Positions 37,672-48,337 of a DNA stretch of 64,000 bases are shown one piece after another. The translations under genes were made by a program, and so were the position numbers. Under the pieces are notes generated by a model. The model made no database searches, had not been told where the DNA came from, and saw only the letters and a program-made list of their open reading frames with translations. The first letter of the stretch is position 1. Every line of letters starts with the position of its first letter. Source of the DNA: Limnohabitans sp. Rim8. GTDB taxonomy: Bacteria > Pseudomonadota > Gammaproteobacteria > Burkholderiales > Burkholderiaceae_C. Location: positions 18,348 through 82,347 of the forward strand of contig NZ_CAMDLM010000017.1 in the NCBI RefSeq assembly GCF_945901735.1, in the 5' to 3' direction.

Positions 37672-38522
37672 GAGAAATCGTCCTCTAAAAATGGGTTCTT
37701 TTTGGTGATGGCATCGAGCTGCACCAGCGTCTCGAGCAGGGCTTTCATTTTGCCCAGGGGCACAGCGTTCGGGCCATCGGACCAAGCCTCCGCGGGCATG
37801 GGATGGGTTTCCATGAAGAGACCTGCCACCCCCACGGCCACGCCTGCGCGGGCCAGCACGGGCACCATGTCCCGGGCGCCGCCGCTGCTGGTGCCTTGGC
37901 CACCCGGTTTTTGCACCGAGTGGGTCACGTCAAACACCACCGGTGCGCCAGTTTTGCGCATTTCGGCCAGGCTCGTCATGTCGGCCACGAGGTTGTTGTA
38001 GCCAAAGCTCACACCGCGCTCACAGGCCAGAAAGTTGTCTTCGGGCAGACCAACTTCTCGCGCAGCACTGCGGGCCTTGTCGATGACGTTCTTCATGTCC
38101 CAAGGGGCCAAAAACTGACCTTTTTTGATGTTGACCGGCTTGCCCGACTGCGCCACGGCGCGGATGAAATCGGTCTGGCGGCACAAAAAGGCGGGGGTCT
38201 GCAGCACATCGACCACGCTGGCCACGGTTTTGACTTGCGATTCGTCGTGTACATCGGTCAGGATCGGAACACCGATCTGGCGGCGCACCTCATCCAAAAT
38301 TTTCAGGCCCGCATCGATGCCCACGCCGCGCTGGGTATGCCCTGAGGAGCGGTTGGCTTTGTCGAACGAGCCTTTGTAGATGAGCGGGATGCCCAGCGCC
38401 GAGCAAGCCTCTTTGAGGCGGCCCGCCACCTCGATGGACATCTCCAGGCCTTCGATCGAGCAGGTGCCCGCGATCAAAAAGAAGGGCCGGTGCAGGCCAA
38501 CGTCAAATCCGCAAAGTTTCAT
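37668..38522 (-). CDS. kdsA: 3-deoxy-8-phosphooctulonate synthase KdsA
   Basis: Condenses arabinose 5-phosphate and phosphoenolpyruvate to KDO 8-phosphate for lipopolysaccharide. The 284 residues match the family. Motifs: [59 protein letters not shown] and [16 protein letters not shown], then the late [20 protein letters not shown]. The Cys in AGTCS, one position off the DAHP-synthase pattern, is usual here. It starts 21 bases after the pyrG stop, in the conserved order pyrG-kdsA-eno. Confidence 0.97.
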   Translation of the reverse strand: MKLCGFDVGLHRPFFLIAGTCSIEGLEMSIEVAGRLKEACSALGIPLIYKGSFDKANRSSGHTQRGVGIDAGLKILDEVRRQIGVPILTDVHDESQVKTVASVVDVLQTPAFLCRQTDFIRAVAQSGKPVNIKKGQFLAPWDMKNVIDKARSAAREVGLPEDNFLACERGVSFGYNNLVADMTSLAEMRKTGAPVVFDVTHSVQKPGGQGTSSGGARDMVPVLARAGVAVGVAGLFMETHPMPAEAWSDGPNAVPLGKMKALLETLVQLDAITKKNPFLEDDFS

Positions 38523-38543
38523 GAAGGTGTCCTGTGAGGGAAA

Positions 38544-40244
<1,701 letters not shown>

Positions 40245-40267
40245 TCACGTCTGCTACATTTCTCAGC

Positions 40268-41509
40268 ATGAGCACATTGGCTGGAAAACACATCGTTTTG
40301 GGCTTGTCGGGTGGCATTGCCGCGTACAAGTCCGCTGAACTCTGCCGCGCCTTGGTCAAGGCGGGCGTGACGGTGCAGGTCGTGATGACCGAGGCGGCCG
40401 AGCACTTCATGACGGCAGTCACCATGCAGGCCCTGTCGGGCAAGCCGGTTTTCACCTCGCAATGGGACAGCCGAGAGCCGAGCAACATGGCCCACATCCA
40501 TCTGAGCCGCGACGCCGATGCCATTCTTGTGGCACCGGCCAGCGCCGACTTCATGGCCAAATTGCTGCATGGGCGGGCCGACGAATTACTCAGCCTGATG
40601 TGCCTGGCGCGCCCCATTGCCCAAGTGCCTTTGATCTTGGCCCCGGCCATGAACCGCGAAATGTGGGCCAATCCCGCGACGCAGCGCAATGTGGCGCAGC
40701 TCAAGGCCGATGGCATCCATGTGCTCGACGTGGGGCAGGGCGACCAAGCCTGCGGCGAAACCGGCGACGGCCGCATGCTCGAAGCCGAAGAGATTCTGGA
40801 AGACCTGGAGGCGTTTTTCACGCCCAAAGTGTTGACAGGCAAATCTGTGCTGGTGACGGCCGGGCCCACCTACGAAGCCATTGATCCGGTGCGCGGCATC
40901 ACCAACTTGTCGAGCGGCAAGATGGGCTTTGCCATTGCCCGTGCGGCGCGCATGGCCGGAGCCGATGTGACCTTGATCGCCGGCCCGGTGAGTCTGCATA
41001 CCCCCCGGGGCGTCAAGCGCGTGAACGTGCGCTCGGCCCACGACATGCTGCAAGCTGTGCAGGTGCATGTGCCAGATCAAGGCGTGTTTGTGGCAACGGC
41101 GGCGGTGGCCGACTGGCGCCCGGCCAATTCGGCCGAGCAAAAAATCAAAAAAGACAGCTCTGGCCAAACGCCGCAGTTGAGCTTTGTGGAGAACCCCGAC
41201 ATTTTGGCGACCGTGGCCCAGTCGGCTGCGGCGCAAACGGGCGCGCTGTTTTGCGTCGGCTTTGCTGCCGAAAGCCACGACCTGCTGGCCCATGCCACGG
41301 CCAAGCGCATCCGCAAAGGTGTGCCGCTGCTGGTGGGCAACATCGGCCCGGACACGTTTGGGCAAGACGACAACGCCTTGCTCTTGGTCGACGCGTCAGG
41401 GGCCCGTGAGTTGCCGCATGGTCCCAAACAGGAATTGGCCGTCCAATTGATGACCGACATTGCCAACCGTTTAACCCTGCATGCGGGTTCGTTCGGTGTT
41501 GGTGGTTAA
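40268..41509 (+). CDS. coaBC: Bifunctional phosphopantothenoylcysteine decarboxylase/synthetase CoaBC
   Basis: Makes 4'-phosphopantetheine for coenzyme A in two steps. Length 413 residues. N-terminal FMN-dependent CoaC half: IVLGLSGGIAAYKSAELCR, catalytic His in NMAHIHLSRDADA and PAMNREMW with the Asn-containing motif. C-terminal CoaB half from about residue 190: VLVTAGPTYEAIDPVRGITN, SSGKMGFAIA and the Lys motif EQKIKKDSSG. Divergent from pyrG over 77 bases; dut follows on the same strand, the order seen in many proteobacteria. Confidence 0.96.
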   Translation: MSTLAGKHIVLGLSGGIAAYKSAELCRALVKAGVTVQVVMTEAAEHFMTAVTMQALSGKPVFTSQWDSREPSNMAHIHLSRDADAILVAPASADFMAKLLHGRADELLSLMCLARPIAQVPLILAPAMNREMWANPATQRNVAQLKADGIHVLDVGQGDQACGETGDGRMLEAEEILEDLEAFFTPKVLTGKSVLVTAGPTYEAIDPVRGITNLSSGKMGFAIARAARMAGADVTLIAGPVSLHTPRGVKRVNVRSAHDMLQAVQVHVPDQGVFVATAAVADWRPANSAEQKIKKDSSGQTPQLSFVENPDILATVAQSAAAQTGALFCVGFAAESHDLLAHATAKRIRKGVPLLVGNIGPDTFGQDDNALLLVDASGARELPHGPKQELAVQLMTDIANRLTLHAGSFGVGG

Positions 41510-41578
41510 TCTTTGAGAATTCATTTTTGAGCGAGTCCCCCCATCGCTGAACGCCCAACGCAAAACGCACAACCTCAC

Positions 41579-42028
41579 ATGAACATCGACCTCAAAATCA
41601 TGGACGCCCGCATGGCCGAACAATTGCCCGCTTATGCCACCTCCGGCAGTGCCGGTCTGGATTTGCGTGCTTGCCTGGACGCGCCCTTGACCTTGCAGCC
41701 CAATGCTTGGCAGCTGGTGCCCACCGGCATTGCGGTGCACCTGAAAGACCCCGGCTACGCCGCCATGCTTTTGCCGCGCTCAGGGCTGGGGCACAAGCAC
41801 GGCATCGTGCTGGGCAATCTGGTGGGCTTGATCGACAGCGACTACCAAGGCCAGCTGATGGTCAGCGCCTGGAACCGCAGCGGTGTGGCTTTCACGATTG
41901 AGCCGATGGAGCGCATCGCACAAATGGTGATCGTCCCCGTGGTGCAGGCCACCTTCAATGTGGTCAATGTGTTCAACGCGCCCAGCGAACGTGGTGAAGG
42001 CGGCTACGGCTCGACGGGCAAAAAATAA
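41579..42028 (+). CDS. dut: dUTP diphosphatase
   Basis: Trimeric enzyme hydrolysing dUTP to dUMP, keeping uracil out of DNA and feeding ThyA (encoded 18 kb downstream). All five dUTPase motifs are present within 149 residues: [40 protein letters not shown] and the glycine-rich tail [11 protein letters not shown]. It is 69 bases after coaBC on the same strand. Confidence 0.97.
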   Translation: MNIDLKIMDARMAEQLPAYATSGSAGLDLRACLDAPLTLQPNAWQLVPTGIAVHLKDPGYAAMLLPRSGLGHKHGIVLGNLVGLIDSDYQGQLMVSAWNRSGVAFTIEPMERIAQMVIVPVVQATFNVVNVFNAPSERGEGGYGSTGKK

Positions 42029-42053
42029 GCGTCCTTCAGGGCGCTGCTTGGCG

Positions 42054-42587
42054 TCAGTGCAGTGTGGGGCCGGTCGGGATGCCCTCGTCACCCACTTCAA
42101 TCTTGAAAAATCCAGTGCCACAGCTGCCGCTGCCCACCTCGGCTTCGGTGGGTTCGCGCACCGATTCGACCTTCAGGTGCAAGCGCAGCGCGATGCCCGA
42201 CAGCGGGTGGTTGGCGTCCAGCACCACATGCTCGGGGTAAATTTCGGTCACGGTGTAGAGCGCATTGCGTGGGGCTTCGGGGTTGCAGCCCTCGGGCAGG
42301 GTGGTGCCTTCGATCGTGAGGCCGGGTTCCAGACCTTCGGGAAAGAGGGTCAGGGGCTCCAGAAACAACAGGTTTTCATCGAAGTCGCCAAAGGCGTCTT
42401 CGGGCTCCAGATGCAGGTCGACTTTGGCGCCTTTTTCGTGGCCCTGCAAGGCTTCCTCGATCTTGGGCAGCAGGTCTTGGCCGCCAATGAAAAATTCCAC
42501 GGGCTCGTCCAGGGTGTCCAGAACTTCGCCCAGGGTGTCTTTGAGTGTCCAGGTCAGTGCGACCACAGAAGGTGTCTTGATTTCCAT
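42054..42587 (-). CDS. FKBP-type peptidyl-prolyl isomerase, SlyD-like
   Basis: A 177-residue FKBP of the SlyD group. The isomerase half opens with VVALTWTLKDTLGEVLDT and continues to VEFFIGGQDLLPKIEEALQG; the insert-in-flap region follows (LEPEDAFGDFDENLLFLEPL), then DANHPLSGIALRLHLKVESV, the closing FKBP strand. It lacks the His/Cys-rich metal tail of E. coli SlyD; only one Cys-x-x-x pattern (SGSCGTGFF) is seen near the end. Likely a cytoplasmic folding helper. Convergent with dut and divergent from the oxygenase gene. Confidence 0.87.
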   Translation of the reverse strand: MEIKTPSVVALTWTLKDTLGEVLDTLDEPVEFFIGGQDLLPKIEEALQGHEKGAKVDLHLEPEDAFGDFDENLLFLEPLTLFPEGLEPGLTIEGTTLPEGCNPEAPRNALYTVTEIYPEHVVLDANHPLSGIALRLHLKVESVREPTEAEVGSGSCGTGFFKIEVGDEGIPTGPTLH

Positions 42588-42673
42588 ACGACAATTGTCG
42601 CAGTTTGGCGGCCACTTTTTGGCCGCCTTGGCTTTGAGTGCAGGTCTTTCGGCCTGTGCAACCGGATCGGAAC

Positions 42674-43795
42674 ATGCACACAGAACAAGCCTTGGCCCTG
42701 CTCGGCGGCCTGACGCCCAGCCAATTCATGAAGCGCCATTGGCAAAAAAAGCCTTTGCTGGTGCGCAACGCCATCCCGGGCTTTGTGCCCTGCTTGGGCC
42801 GCGCCGACTTGGTGGCGCTGGCGGGCGAGGAGGGCGTGGAGTCGCGTTTGATCGTGGATTCGCCCAAGGGCTGGAAGATGAAGCACGGCCCCTTCCCGAG
42901 GCGGCGTTTGCCGCCGTTCAGCCAGAAAAAATGGACCTTTTTGGTGCAAGGCGTGGACCTGCACGACGACGGTGTTCACGCCGTGCTGCAACAATTTCGT
43001 TTTGTGCCCGATGCGCGTCTGGACGATGTGATGATCAGCTACGCCACCGATGGGGGTGGCGTGGGGCCGCACTTCGACAGCTATGACGTTTTTTTATTGC
43101 AGGCCCATGGCCAGCGCCGCTGGCGCATTGGCCGCAACAAGGACTTGACTCTGCAATCGGGGGTGCCGCTCAAGATCTTGCAAAATTTTGGAGCCGAAGA
43201 AGAGTTCGTGCTCAACCCCGGCGACATGCTGTATTTACCGCCAAAGTACGCTCACGAGGGTGTTGCTGTCGGCGAGTGCATGACGTGGTCCATTGGTTTC
43301 AGGGCGCCGCAAGAAGGCGAATTGGCGCGGGAATTGTTGCTGGGTCTGGCCGATGAGGCTTTTGACGGTGTGGGCGACGCGCTTTACCGTGATGCCAAAC
43401 AACTGGCCGTGTCGTCTCCTGCTGCTATTCCATCGTCTTTGTCTGGCTTCGCACGGCAAGTTGTTGATAAAGCTTTAAAAAACCCTCAACTTCTTGACAG
43501 CTTGCTGGGAGAATACCTGACCGAGCCGAAAGCCAACGTCTGGTTCGAAGGTGCACAAGCCGAACCCGATTTGTCGGGGGGTGTTCAACTCGATCGACGC
43601 ACCAAAATGATGTACGACGACCAGCACCTGTTCATCAATGGAGAGAGCTTCAAGGTCGGAGGACGTGATGCTGTGGGTTTGCGTCAATTGGCCGACGATC
43701 GTGCCATCAGTGGGCATACATTCAAGATTTTGAGCACCGATGCCAAGGCAGCTTTGCTCGATTGGGCGAGTGCCGGCTGGTTGAAGCCTGTTTAA
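42674..43795 (+). CDS. Ribosomal protein uL16 arginine hydroxylase (RoxA/YcfD-type JmjC oxygenase)
   Basis: Fe(II)/2-oxoglutarate oxygenase of 373 residues with a JmjC-like cupin. The YcfD family opening QFMKRHWQKKPLLVRNAIPG is clear. The iron ligands appear as His and Asp in VGPHFDSYDVFLLQ and a later His in PPKYAHEGVAVGECMTWS. The C-terminal dimer and winged-helix regions follow (residues 230-373). E. coli YcfD hydroxylates Arg81 of L16; the same target is expected here. The ATG at 42674 was chosen because the family N-terminus starts there. Confidence 0.88.
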   Translation: MHTEQALALLGGLTPSQFMKRHWQKKPLLVRNAIPGFVPCLGRADLVALAGEEGVESRLIVDSPKGWKMKHGPFPRRRLPPFSQKKWTFLVQGVDLHDDGVHAVLQQFRFVPDARLDDVMISYATDGGGVGPHFDSYDVFLLQAHGQRRWRIGRNKDLTLQSGVPLKILQNFGAEEEFVLNPGDMLYLPPKYAHEGVAVGECMTWSIGFRAPQEGELARELLLGLADEAFDGVGDALYRDAKQLAVSSPAAIPSSLSGFARQVVDKALKNPQLLDSLLGEYLTEPKANVWFEGAQAEPDLSGGVQLDRRTKMMYDDQHLFINGESFKVGGRDAVGLRQLADDRAISGHTFKILSTDAKAALLDWASAGWLKPV

Positions 43796-43855
43796 ACAGA
43801 CGTGTTTTCAATTATTTTTTACTCGAATAATCGCGAACTCACGTTCAAGGTGCAT

Positions 43856-43882
43856 TTGAGGGCCTAGGGAAAACGCTATAAT
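43856..43882 (+). promoter_or_regulatory. Promoter of the small Ala/Pro-rich lipoprotein
   Basis: A perfect TATAAT at 43877-43882 with TTGAGG at 43856-43861 (15-base spacer, or TTTGAG with 16) upstream. It implies a leader of about 110 bases before the ATG at 43997. Confidence 0.5.
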
Positions 43883-43947
43883 TAAGGGCTGGGCACAAAA
43901 GAGCTCGAGTGCTTTTGGCTCAGTTTCGACGGCTTTAACACCCGTTG

Positions 43948-43969
43948 AAACAATTTCCGGAAATTGTTT
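43948..43969 (+). promoter_or_regulatory. Perfect 22-bp palindrome in the lipoprotein leader
   Basis: AAACAATTTCC followed by GGAAATTGTTT, with no spacer, lies between the promoter and the ATG, ending 27 bases before it. It could be a protein operator or, as RNA, an 8-9 bp hairpin followed by a short U run. Confidence 0.5.
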
Positions 43970-43996
43970 TCACATTCACACCTTAGGAACATCAAA

Positions 43997-44194
43997 ATGA
44001 ACAAGTCCCTCGTTCTGGCCGTTTTCATCGCCGCTGCTGCTTTGTCCGCTTGCGGCAAAAAAGAAGCCCCAGCACCAGCGCCAGCACCAGCCGCAGCACC
44101 TGCTCCAGCACCCGCTGCTGACGCATCGGCTCCAGCTGCTGCGCCTGCTGCTGACGCATCGGCTCCTGCTGCTGCGGCTTCTGCTGCCAAGTGA
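43997..44194 (+). CDS. Small Ala/Pro-rich lipoprotein of unknown function
   Basis: A 65-residue protein. MNKSLVLAVFIAAAALSACGKK is a textbook lipoprotein signal with lipobox LSAC and acylated Cys19; the following Gly-Lys-Lys should direct it to the outer membrane. The mature 47 residues are almost only Ala, Pro, Asp, Ser: an alternating Ala-Pro stretch, then two copies of an 11-codon repeat beginning Ala-Asp-Ala-Ser-Ala-Pro (33-base period at 44117 and 44150). Such chains are rigid, extended and probably lie along the periplasm or peptidoglycan. TAGGA ribosome-binding site, own promoter, own terminator. Similar short lipoproteins are common in Comamonadaceae but I know no function. Confidence 0.8.
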   Translation: MNKSLVLAVFIAAAALSACGKKEAPAPAPAPAAAPAPAPAADASAPAAAPAADASAPAAAASAAK

Positions 44195-44201
44195 TCGCTT
44201 T

Positions 44202-44221
44202 CATCCGGTGCAAACCGGATG
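44202..44221 (+). other. Stable tetraloop hairpin before the terminator
   Basis: CATCCGGT-GCAA-ACCGGATG is a perfect 8-bp stem closed by a GNRA tetraloop, eight bases after the lipoprotein stop. With no T-tract it is not a terminator by itself; it may stabilise the short message. Confidence 0.55.
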
Positions 44222-44228
44222 GGTCATG

Positions 44229-44257
44229 AAAAAACCCCGCTTGGCGGGGTTTTTTTT
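44229..44257. terminator. Bidirectional intrinsic terminator
   Basis: ACCCCGC-TTG-GCGGGGT flanked by an A-tract on the left and eight T on the right, so it works for the lipoprotein gene on the plus strand and for bamC on the minus strand, which ends at 44276. Confidence 0.9.
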
Positions 44258-44275
44258 GGTCTTGACATCACGCGT

Positions 44276-45403
44276 TCAGCGCAACTCGGCCGCAATCAAC
44301 TTCAAAATGCGCTCGGCATCCTGGGCCGATGCCTCGGGTTGACCACTGGCGGTCAGCACGCGCAGCGTGCTTTGGTTGTCGCCAGAGGACGTGATACTGA
44401 TTTGGTATTTGGTCAGCGTCGAAGGGACATCTTTTTTACTGGAAAACAGACGTCCGAGGAATCCCGTAGCTTCGTTGGTGGTGCCAGCGGCCACATAGCG
44501 AACAAAGTACACACCTGCCGAGCGGTCGCGGTCTTCTACGGTGAAACCGCTGCGGTCCAATGCAACGCCTGTGCGGCGCCATGCGCGGTCCAGGTTGTCC
44601 GGGAGCACGATCACGGGTTGGCCTTGGAGGTTGCTGACCTGGCTGCTTGTGTCTGCTGCTGAAACCACCGCCGTGGCGGTTTTTGCTGACTCTGGGGAGG
44701 TGCCCAGTTTGACCATCAAGCGGCGCAGGAACTCGATTTCCAGCTCAGGGTCGCTGGGGCGGGGTTGCCAGATGGTAGAACCTTTCTGATTGTCAGTGTA
44801 GTTTTCAATCATGCCCCGGTGGGTGATGTAAATCTCAACACCACCTTGTGCGTTGCGCTCTACACGGGTTCTGAATTTGTCGCGCTCACCGGTTGAGTAC
44901 AGCGAGTCCAGCACTTTGCCCAAGGTTCTGCGAACGAAGTCTTGGGGCAGTTTGGCCCTGTTTTCTGCCCACTCGGTTTCCATGACGCCGATGTCGGGGG
45001 CATCCGTGGTCAGCACAAAGCCATTGCCGGTCCAAAATTCCCGCAGGGGCTCCCAGACTTTGTCGGCTGGCAAACTGGCCACCAGCCAGCGCTGATTGCC
45101 TTGACGCTCTATCCTGACGGGCCCCAGGGCGTTCGCTGCCGTGCCCGCATCGACCACGCGGCTGCCCGCATTTTGAAAACCCGATGCTGTGTTCGACGTG
45201 CTTTCGAGGGCGAAACGCGATTCCTTGCGCAATTGCGTCAGGTCCGGTGGCACTTCGAGTGTGGGCGCATTGGCTGCGCTTTTGTAGTCAATTTTGTCCT
45301 CCTGCAGCATCGAGCAGCCGCCGAGCAAAGTGGCCAAGGCGAGCACTGTGGCGGTGCGTTTGAAAGGTAAAGTGGGCATGGCGTTGAAAAACAGTGGGTT
45401 CAC
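44276..45403 (-). CDS. bamC: Outer membrane assembly lipoprotein BamC (NlpB)
   Basis: Lipoprotein of the BAM complex that inserts beta-barrel proteins in the outer membrane. Signal: PFKRTATVLALATLLGGC with lipobox Cys. The mature start CSMLQEDKIDYKSA is followed by the BamC lasso-like LEVPPDLTQLRKESRF, which in E. coli wraps around BamD, then two helix-grip domains. The start is uncertain: an in-frame GTG at 45403 has AAGGA five bases upstream and is given here; ATG at 45379 begins nearer the signal, and ATG at 45424 overlaps the dapA stop. dapA-bamC is the order also seen in E. coli. Confidence 0.88.
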   Translation of the reverse strand: MNPLFFNAMPTLPFKRTATVLALATLLGGCSMLQEDKIDYKSAANAPTLEVPPDLTQLRKESRFALESTSNTASGFQNAGSRVVDAGTAANALGPVRIERQGNQRWLVASLPADKVWEPLREFWTGNGFVLTTDAPDIGVMETEWAENRAKLPQDFVRRTLGKVLDSLYSTGERDKFRTRVERNAQGGVEIYITHRGMIENYTDNQKGSTIWQPRPSDPELEIEFLRRLMVKLGTSPESAKTATAVVSAADTSSQVSNLQGQPVIVLPDNLDRAWRRTGVALDRSGFTVEDRDRSAGVYFVRYVAAGTTNEATGFLGRLFSSKKDVPSTLTKYQISITSSGDNQSTLRVLTASGQPEASAQDAERILKLIAAELR

Positions 45404-45423
45404 AAATATCCTTGGGGTGTCCA

Positions 45424-46320
45424 TCAAATGAGTTCGCTGGCCTTCAGGGCTGCTTCAACCAAGGGCTGTTGGGACGCAGACAGCTCGGTCATGGGCAAGC
45501 GCAATGTGGGGCCGCACAGGCCCATGCGCTGCATGGCCCATTTCACGGGGATGGGGTTGGCTTCGACAAACAGGTTTTTGTGCACAGGCAGCAGTTTGAA
45601 CTGGATGCGCATGGCTTCTTGCACGTCGCCACGCAGTGCAGCCATGCACAGATCGTGCATTTGGCGGGGCGCCACGTTGGCGGTCACGCTGATGTTGCCG
45701 GCACCGCCACACAGCATCAGGGCCACAGCGGTGGCGTCATCGCCAGAGAAGACGGCGAATTCTTTGGGGACGTCACGGATGAGCCACTGAGCGCGCTCGA
45801 TGTTGCTGGTGGCTTCCTTGATGCCGATGATGCCAGGGACCTGGGCCAGGCGCAGCACAGTTTCGTGCTGGAGATCGGCCACGGTGCGACCGGGCACGTT
45901 GTACAGAATCACGGGCAGCGTTGGCACGGCCTGGGCAATGGCCTTGAAGTGCTGGTAAAGGCCTTCTTGGGTGGGCTTGTTGTAATAGGGCACCACTTGC
46001 AGCTGGGCGTCGGCGCCAACTTTTTGTGCAAATGTGGCCAGATTGATCGCTTCGGTGGTGGAGTTCGCGCCACAACCGGCAATGATGGGGATGCGCTTGG
46101 CCGCTTGTTCGACCGAGACACGGATGATTTCGCAGTGCTCGTCCACTGTCACAGTGGGCGATTCGCCCGATGTGCCCACCACCACAATGGCATCGGTGCC
46201 TTCGGCCACATGCCAGTCAATCAGTTTTCGCAAAGTTGGGTAGTCCACTTTGCCGTCTGAGAGCATGGGTGTGATCAGGGCAGGGATGCTGCCACGGATG
46301 GGGCGAAATTCGGTGGTCAT
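45424..46320 (-). CDS. dapA: 4-hydroxy-tetrahydrodipicolinate synthase DapA
   Basis: First committed enzyme of the lysine/DAP pathway, condensing pyruvate with aspartate semialdehyde. The 298 residues are full-length. Motifs: [32 protein letters not shown], catalytic Tyr in [10 protein letters not shown], Schiff-base Lys in GIKEATSN and the signature [15 protein letters not shown]. With DapC and DapE elsewhere in this window it supports the succinylase branch of DAP synthesis. Confidence 0.97.
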   Translation of the reverse strand: MTTEFRPIRGSIPALITPMLSDGKVDYPTLRKLIDWHVAEGTDAIVVVGTSGESPTVTVDEHCEIIRVSVEQAAKRIPIIAGCGANSTTEAINLATFAQKVGADAQLQVVPYYNKPTQEGLYQHFKAIAQAVPTLPVILYNVPGRTVADLQHETVLRLAQVPGIIGIKEATSNIERAQWLIRDVPKEFAVFSGDDATAVALMLCGGAGNISVTANVAPRQMHDLCMAALRGDVQEAMRIQFKLLPVHKNLFVEANPIPVKWAMQRMGLCGPTLRLPMTELSASQQPLVEAALKASELI

Positions 46321-46433
46321 GTCAGGTGTTTCTGAGCAGAGAAAAATATCATTCTAACGAGTGCCAGTCAGTTGCAGGTCGGTAGAGCCTGAACGAATGT
46401 CAGGCCAAGCAAATGCTCGAGGCCGGTGCGGTT

Positions 46434-46979
46434 TCAGGTGGGTTGCAATGGCCAGCGTTCGATGGCTGCTTGAGGGCCAGCGCGCACGGCCACAATGCGT
46501 TGCACAAAGCGGTCCGGCGAGGCCTCAAAGCCGTCTTCGTAAGCCACCGTGCGCAAGCCTTCGGTGACCCTGAGCAGCTCGCCGGGTTGCAACAAAAAGT
46601 CAGGCCGCGACGGTTTGCCCACGCTTTCATTGCCTGCGGCAAAGGTTTCGTAGATCAGCACGCCCCCCGGAGCCACGCTGCCCACAAGGGTGGGCAGCAA
46701 GGGACGCCACAGGTAATGGGTCACCACCACGCAGCCAAATGTTTGCCCGGCAAAGGGCCACGGGCCGTTTTCAATGTCGGCGCAAATGACCGCGCCACTG
46801 CCTTGGGCCAGCGTCACGGCTTCAGGGTTGCGGTCCACGCCGGTGACACGGTGCCCCAGAGTGGCCAAATAACGCATGTGACGGCCTGCGCCGCAGGCCA
46901 CATCGAGGACGGTGCTGCCCGGGGCGATCAGGTGGGCCCAGCGTTGCAGCCAGGCAGAGGGGTTTTCGGTGCCATGCAT
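46434..46979 (-). CDS. Class I SAM-dependent methyltransferase, TehB-like
   Basis: A 181-residue methyltransferase. The SAM-binding loop is TVLDVACGAGRHMRYLATLG near residue 20-40, followed by VTGVDRNPEAV (motif II acidic end) and FGCVVVTHYLWRPLLP. Such short proteins resemble TehB and several uncharacterised enzymes that act on small molecules; no substrate is suggested by the sequence. On the same strand, downstream of the MFS transporter and microprotein genes and 113 bases upstream of the dapA end. Co-transcription with the transporter is possible. Confidence 0.8.
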   Translation of the reverse strand: MHGTENPSAWLQRWAHLIAPGSTVLDVACGAGRHMRYLATLGHRVTGVDRNPEAVTLAQGSGAVICADIENGPWPFAGQTFGCVVVTHYLWRPLLPTLVGSVAPGGVLIYETFAAGNESVGKPSRPDFLLQPGELLRVTEGLRTVAYEDGFEASPDRFVQRIVAVRAGPQAAIERWPLQPT

Positions 46980-47009
46980 GTCGTCAGCGTTTTCAGGGCA
47001 GTCAAGGGT

Positions 47010-47129
47010 TTAAAAGCAGGACCACAGCTGCTCGGACAGCATGATGACCACGTCGGACTGGCCATACAGCCAGAACGTCAGGCCCAGGGCGGCAGCCCCC
47101 AGCAGCAGCCAGGTATGTCGGGTGCTCAT
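47010..47129 (-). CDS. 39-residue single-helix membrane microprotein
   Basis: The ATG at 47129 overlaps the MFS transporter stop as ATGA. The product has a short basic start (MSTRHTW), one hydrophobic helix (LLLGAAALGLTFWLYG) and a polar/hydrophobic tail ending in Trp-Ser-Cys-Phe. The overlap, the well-formed helix with positive N-terminus and the clean stop argue that it is real. I have a general impression that similar short proteins occur at this spot in related genomes, but I cannot verify it. It may be an accessory subunit of the transporter, as known for other membrane microproteins; that is inference. Confidence 0.6.
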   Translation of the reverse strand: MSTRHTWLLLGAAALGLTFWLYGQSDVVIMLSEQLWSCF

Positions 47130-48337
47130 GGGGTTTGAGGCATTTGGCGGGCAATCGGGCTCTCGCGTACCGGGAGGTTGACCAAGGCTGCAAATATGCC
47201 CAAGGCAATGGCCAAGTACCAAACGACATCGTAACTGCCGGTTTTGTCGTACAAATACCCGCCCAGCCACACGCCCATGAACGAGCCAATTTGGTGGCCG
47301 AAAAAGATGAAGCCGCTGAGCATGGACAAATGCGCGACGCCAAAGATTTGCGCCACTGCCGCGTTGGTGGGCGGCACAGTAGACAGCCACAACAAGCCGA
47401 TGACGGCCGAGAAAATGTAAACACTGGTGGGCGTGAGCGGTGCCAACAAAAACAAAGTGATGGCCACTGAGCGGCCAATGTAGATGAAGGCCAGGATATT
47501 TTTCTTGGCGATTTTGGGGCCCATGGTGCCCGCGATGTAGGTGCCAAACACGTTGAACAGGCCGATCAGGGCCAGTGCATAACTGGCCACCTGCGGGGCC
47601 AGGCCGTGGTCTTTGAGGTAGCTGGGCATGTGCACGCCAATGAACACCACCTGAAATCCGCACACAAAATAGCCCGCCATCAGCAGCTGAAAACTGGGGT
47701 ACTTAAAGGCTTCCTGCAAAGCCTGGCCAATGGTTTGGTCTCGCTTGACTTGGCCGGGTCCGTTCAAGGCCGGTTCACGCAGGCCCCAGGCCAGGGGAAT
47801 GATCAGCATGGCTGCGGCCGCCAAAATGACCAAGGCGGTTTGCCAGCCCATTTGGCTGATCAGCATGCCTTCGACGGGGACCATTAAAAACTGGCCAAAA
47901 CTGCCGGCCGCTGCTGCAATGCCCATGGCCCAAGAGCGGCGCTCTGCGGGGACGTTGCGGCCAATCACGCCGTAAATGACCGCGTAGGTGGTGCCCGCTT
48001 GGGCGGTGCCGATGATCACCCCGGTGAACAGGGCAAACACCCAGGGGTCGGTGGCCCAAGCCATGCCCAGCAGACCCACGCCGTAGACCACGGCGCCCAA
48101 GGCAATCACGCGGAACGCACCGAACTTGTCGGCCACCATGCCCGCAAAAATGCCCATGAAACCCCAAGACAGGTTCTGGATGGCCATGGCAAAGGCGAAT
48201 TCTTCACGTCCCCAGCCTTGGGCCTGGGTGATGGGCTGCAGCCACAGGCCAAAGCCGTGGCGAATGCCCATCGACAGGGTGACGATGGCCGCGCCACACA
48301 GGAGCACCTGGGTAAGAGACAGGGGTTTGTTTTGCAT
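47126..48337 (-). CDS. Major facilitator superfamily transporter (OFA-like)
   Basis: A 403-residue inner-membrane transporter with twelve predicted helices. The N-terminal half shows GIRHGFGLWLQPITQAQGW and the loop GMVADKFGAFR (the MFS A-like motif between helices 2 and 3), and the second half begins near residue 205 after a cytoplasmic loop. The layout resembles the oxalate:formate/monocarboxylate group, so an organic anion is a likely substrate; this is only family-level. Translationally coupled to the microprotein downstream. Divergent from parE. Confidence 0.82.
   Translation of the reverse strand: MQNKPLSLTQVLLCGAAIVTLSMGIRHGFGLWLQPITQAQGWGREEFAFAMAIQNLSWGFMGIFAGMVADKFGAFRVIALGAVVYGVGLLGMAWATDPWVFALFTGVIIGTAQAGTTYAVIYGVIGRNVPAERRSWAMGIAAAAGSFGQFLMVPVEGMLISQMGWQTALVILAAAAMLIIPLAWGLREPALNGPGQVKRDQTIGQALQEAFKYPSFQLLMAGYFVCGFQVVFIGVHMPSYLKDHGLAPQVASYALALIGLFNVFGTYIAGTMGPKIAKKNILAFIYIGRSVAITLFLLAPLTPTSVYIFSAVIGLLWLSTVPPTNAAVAQIFGVAHLSMLSGFIFFGHQIGSFMGVWLGGYLYDKTGSYDVVWYLAIALGIFAALVNLPVRESPIARQMPQTP

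Noticed and set aside
44111..44170. GCTGCTG-type repeats as a CRISPR-like or satellite array
   Set aside because: They are in-frame codon repeats of an Ala/Pro-rich protein, with only two copies of the 33-base unit.
43882..44190. Ala-rich frame opposite to the small lipoprotein
   Set aside because: It is the complement of a GCT/GCA repeat region; the sense strand has a proper signal peptide, ribosome-binding site and terminator.
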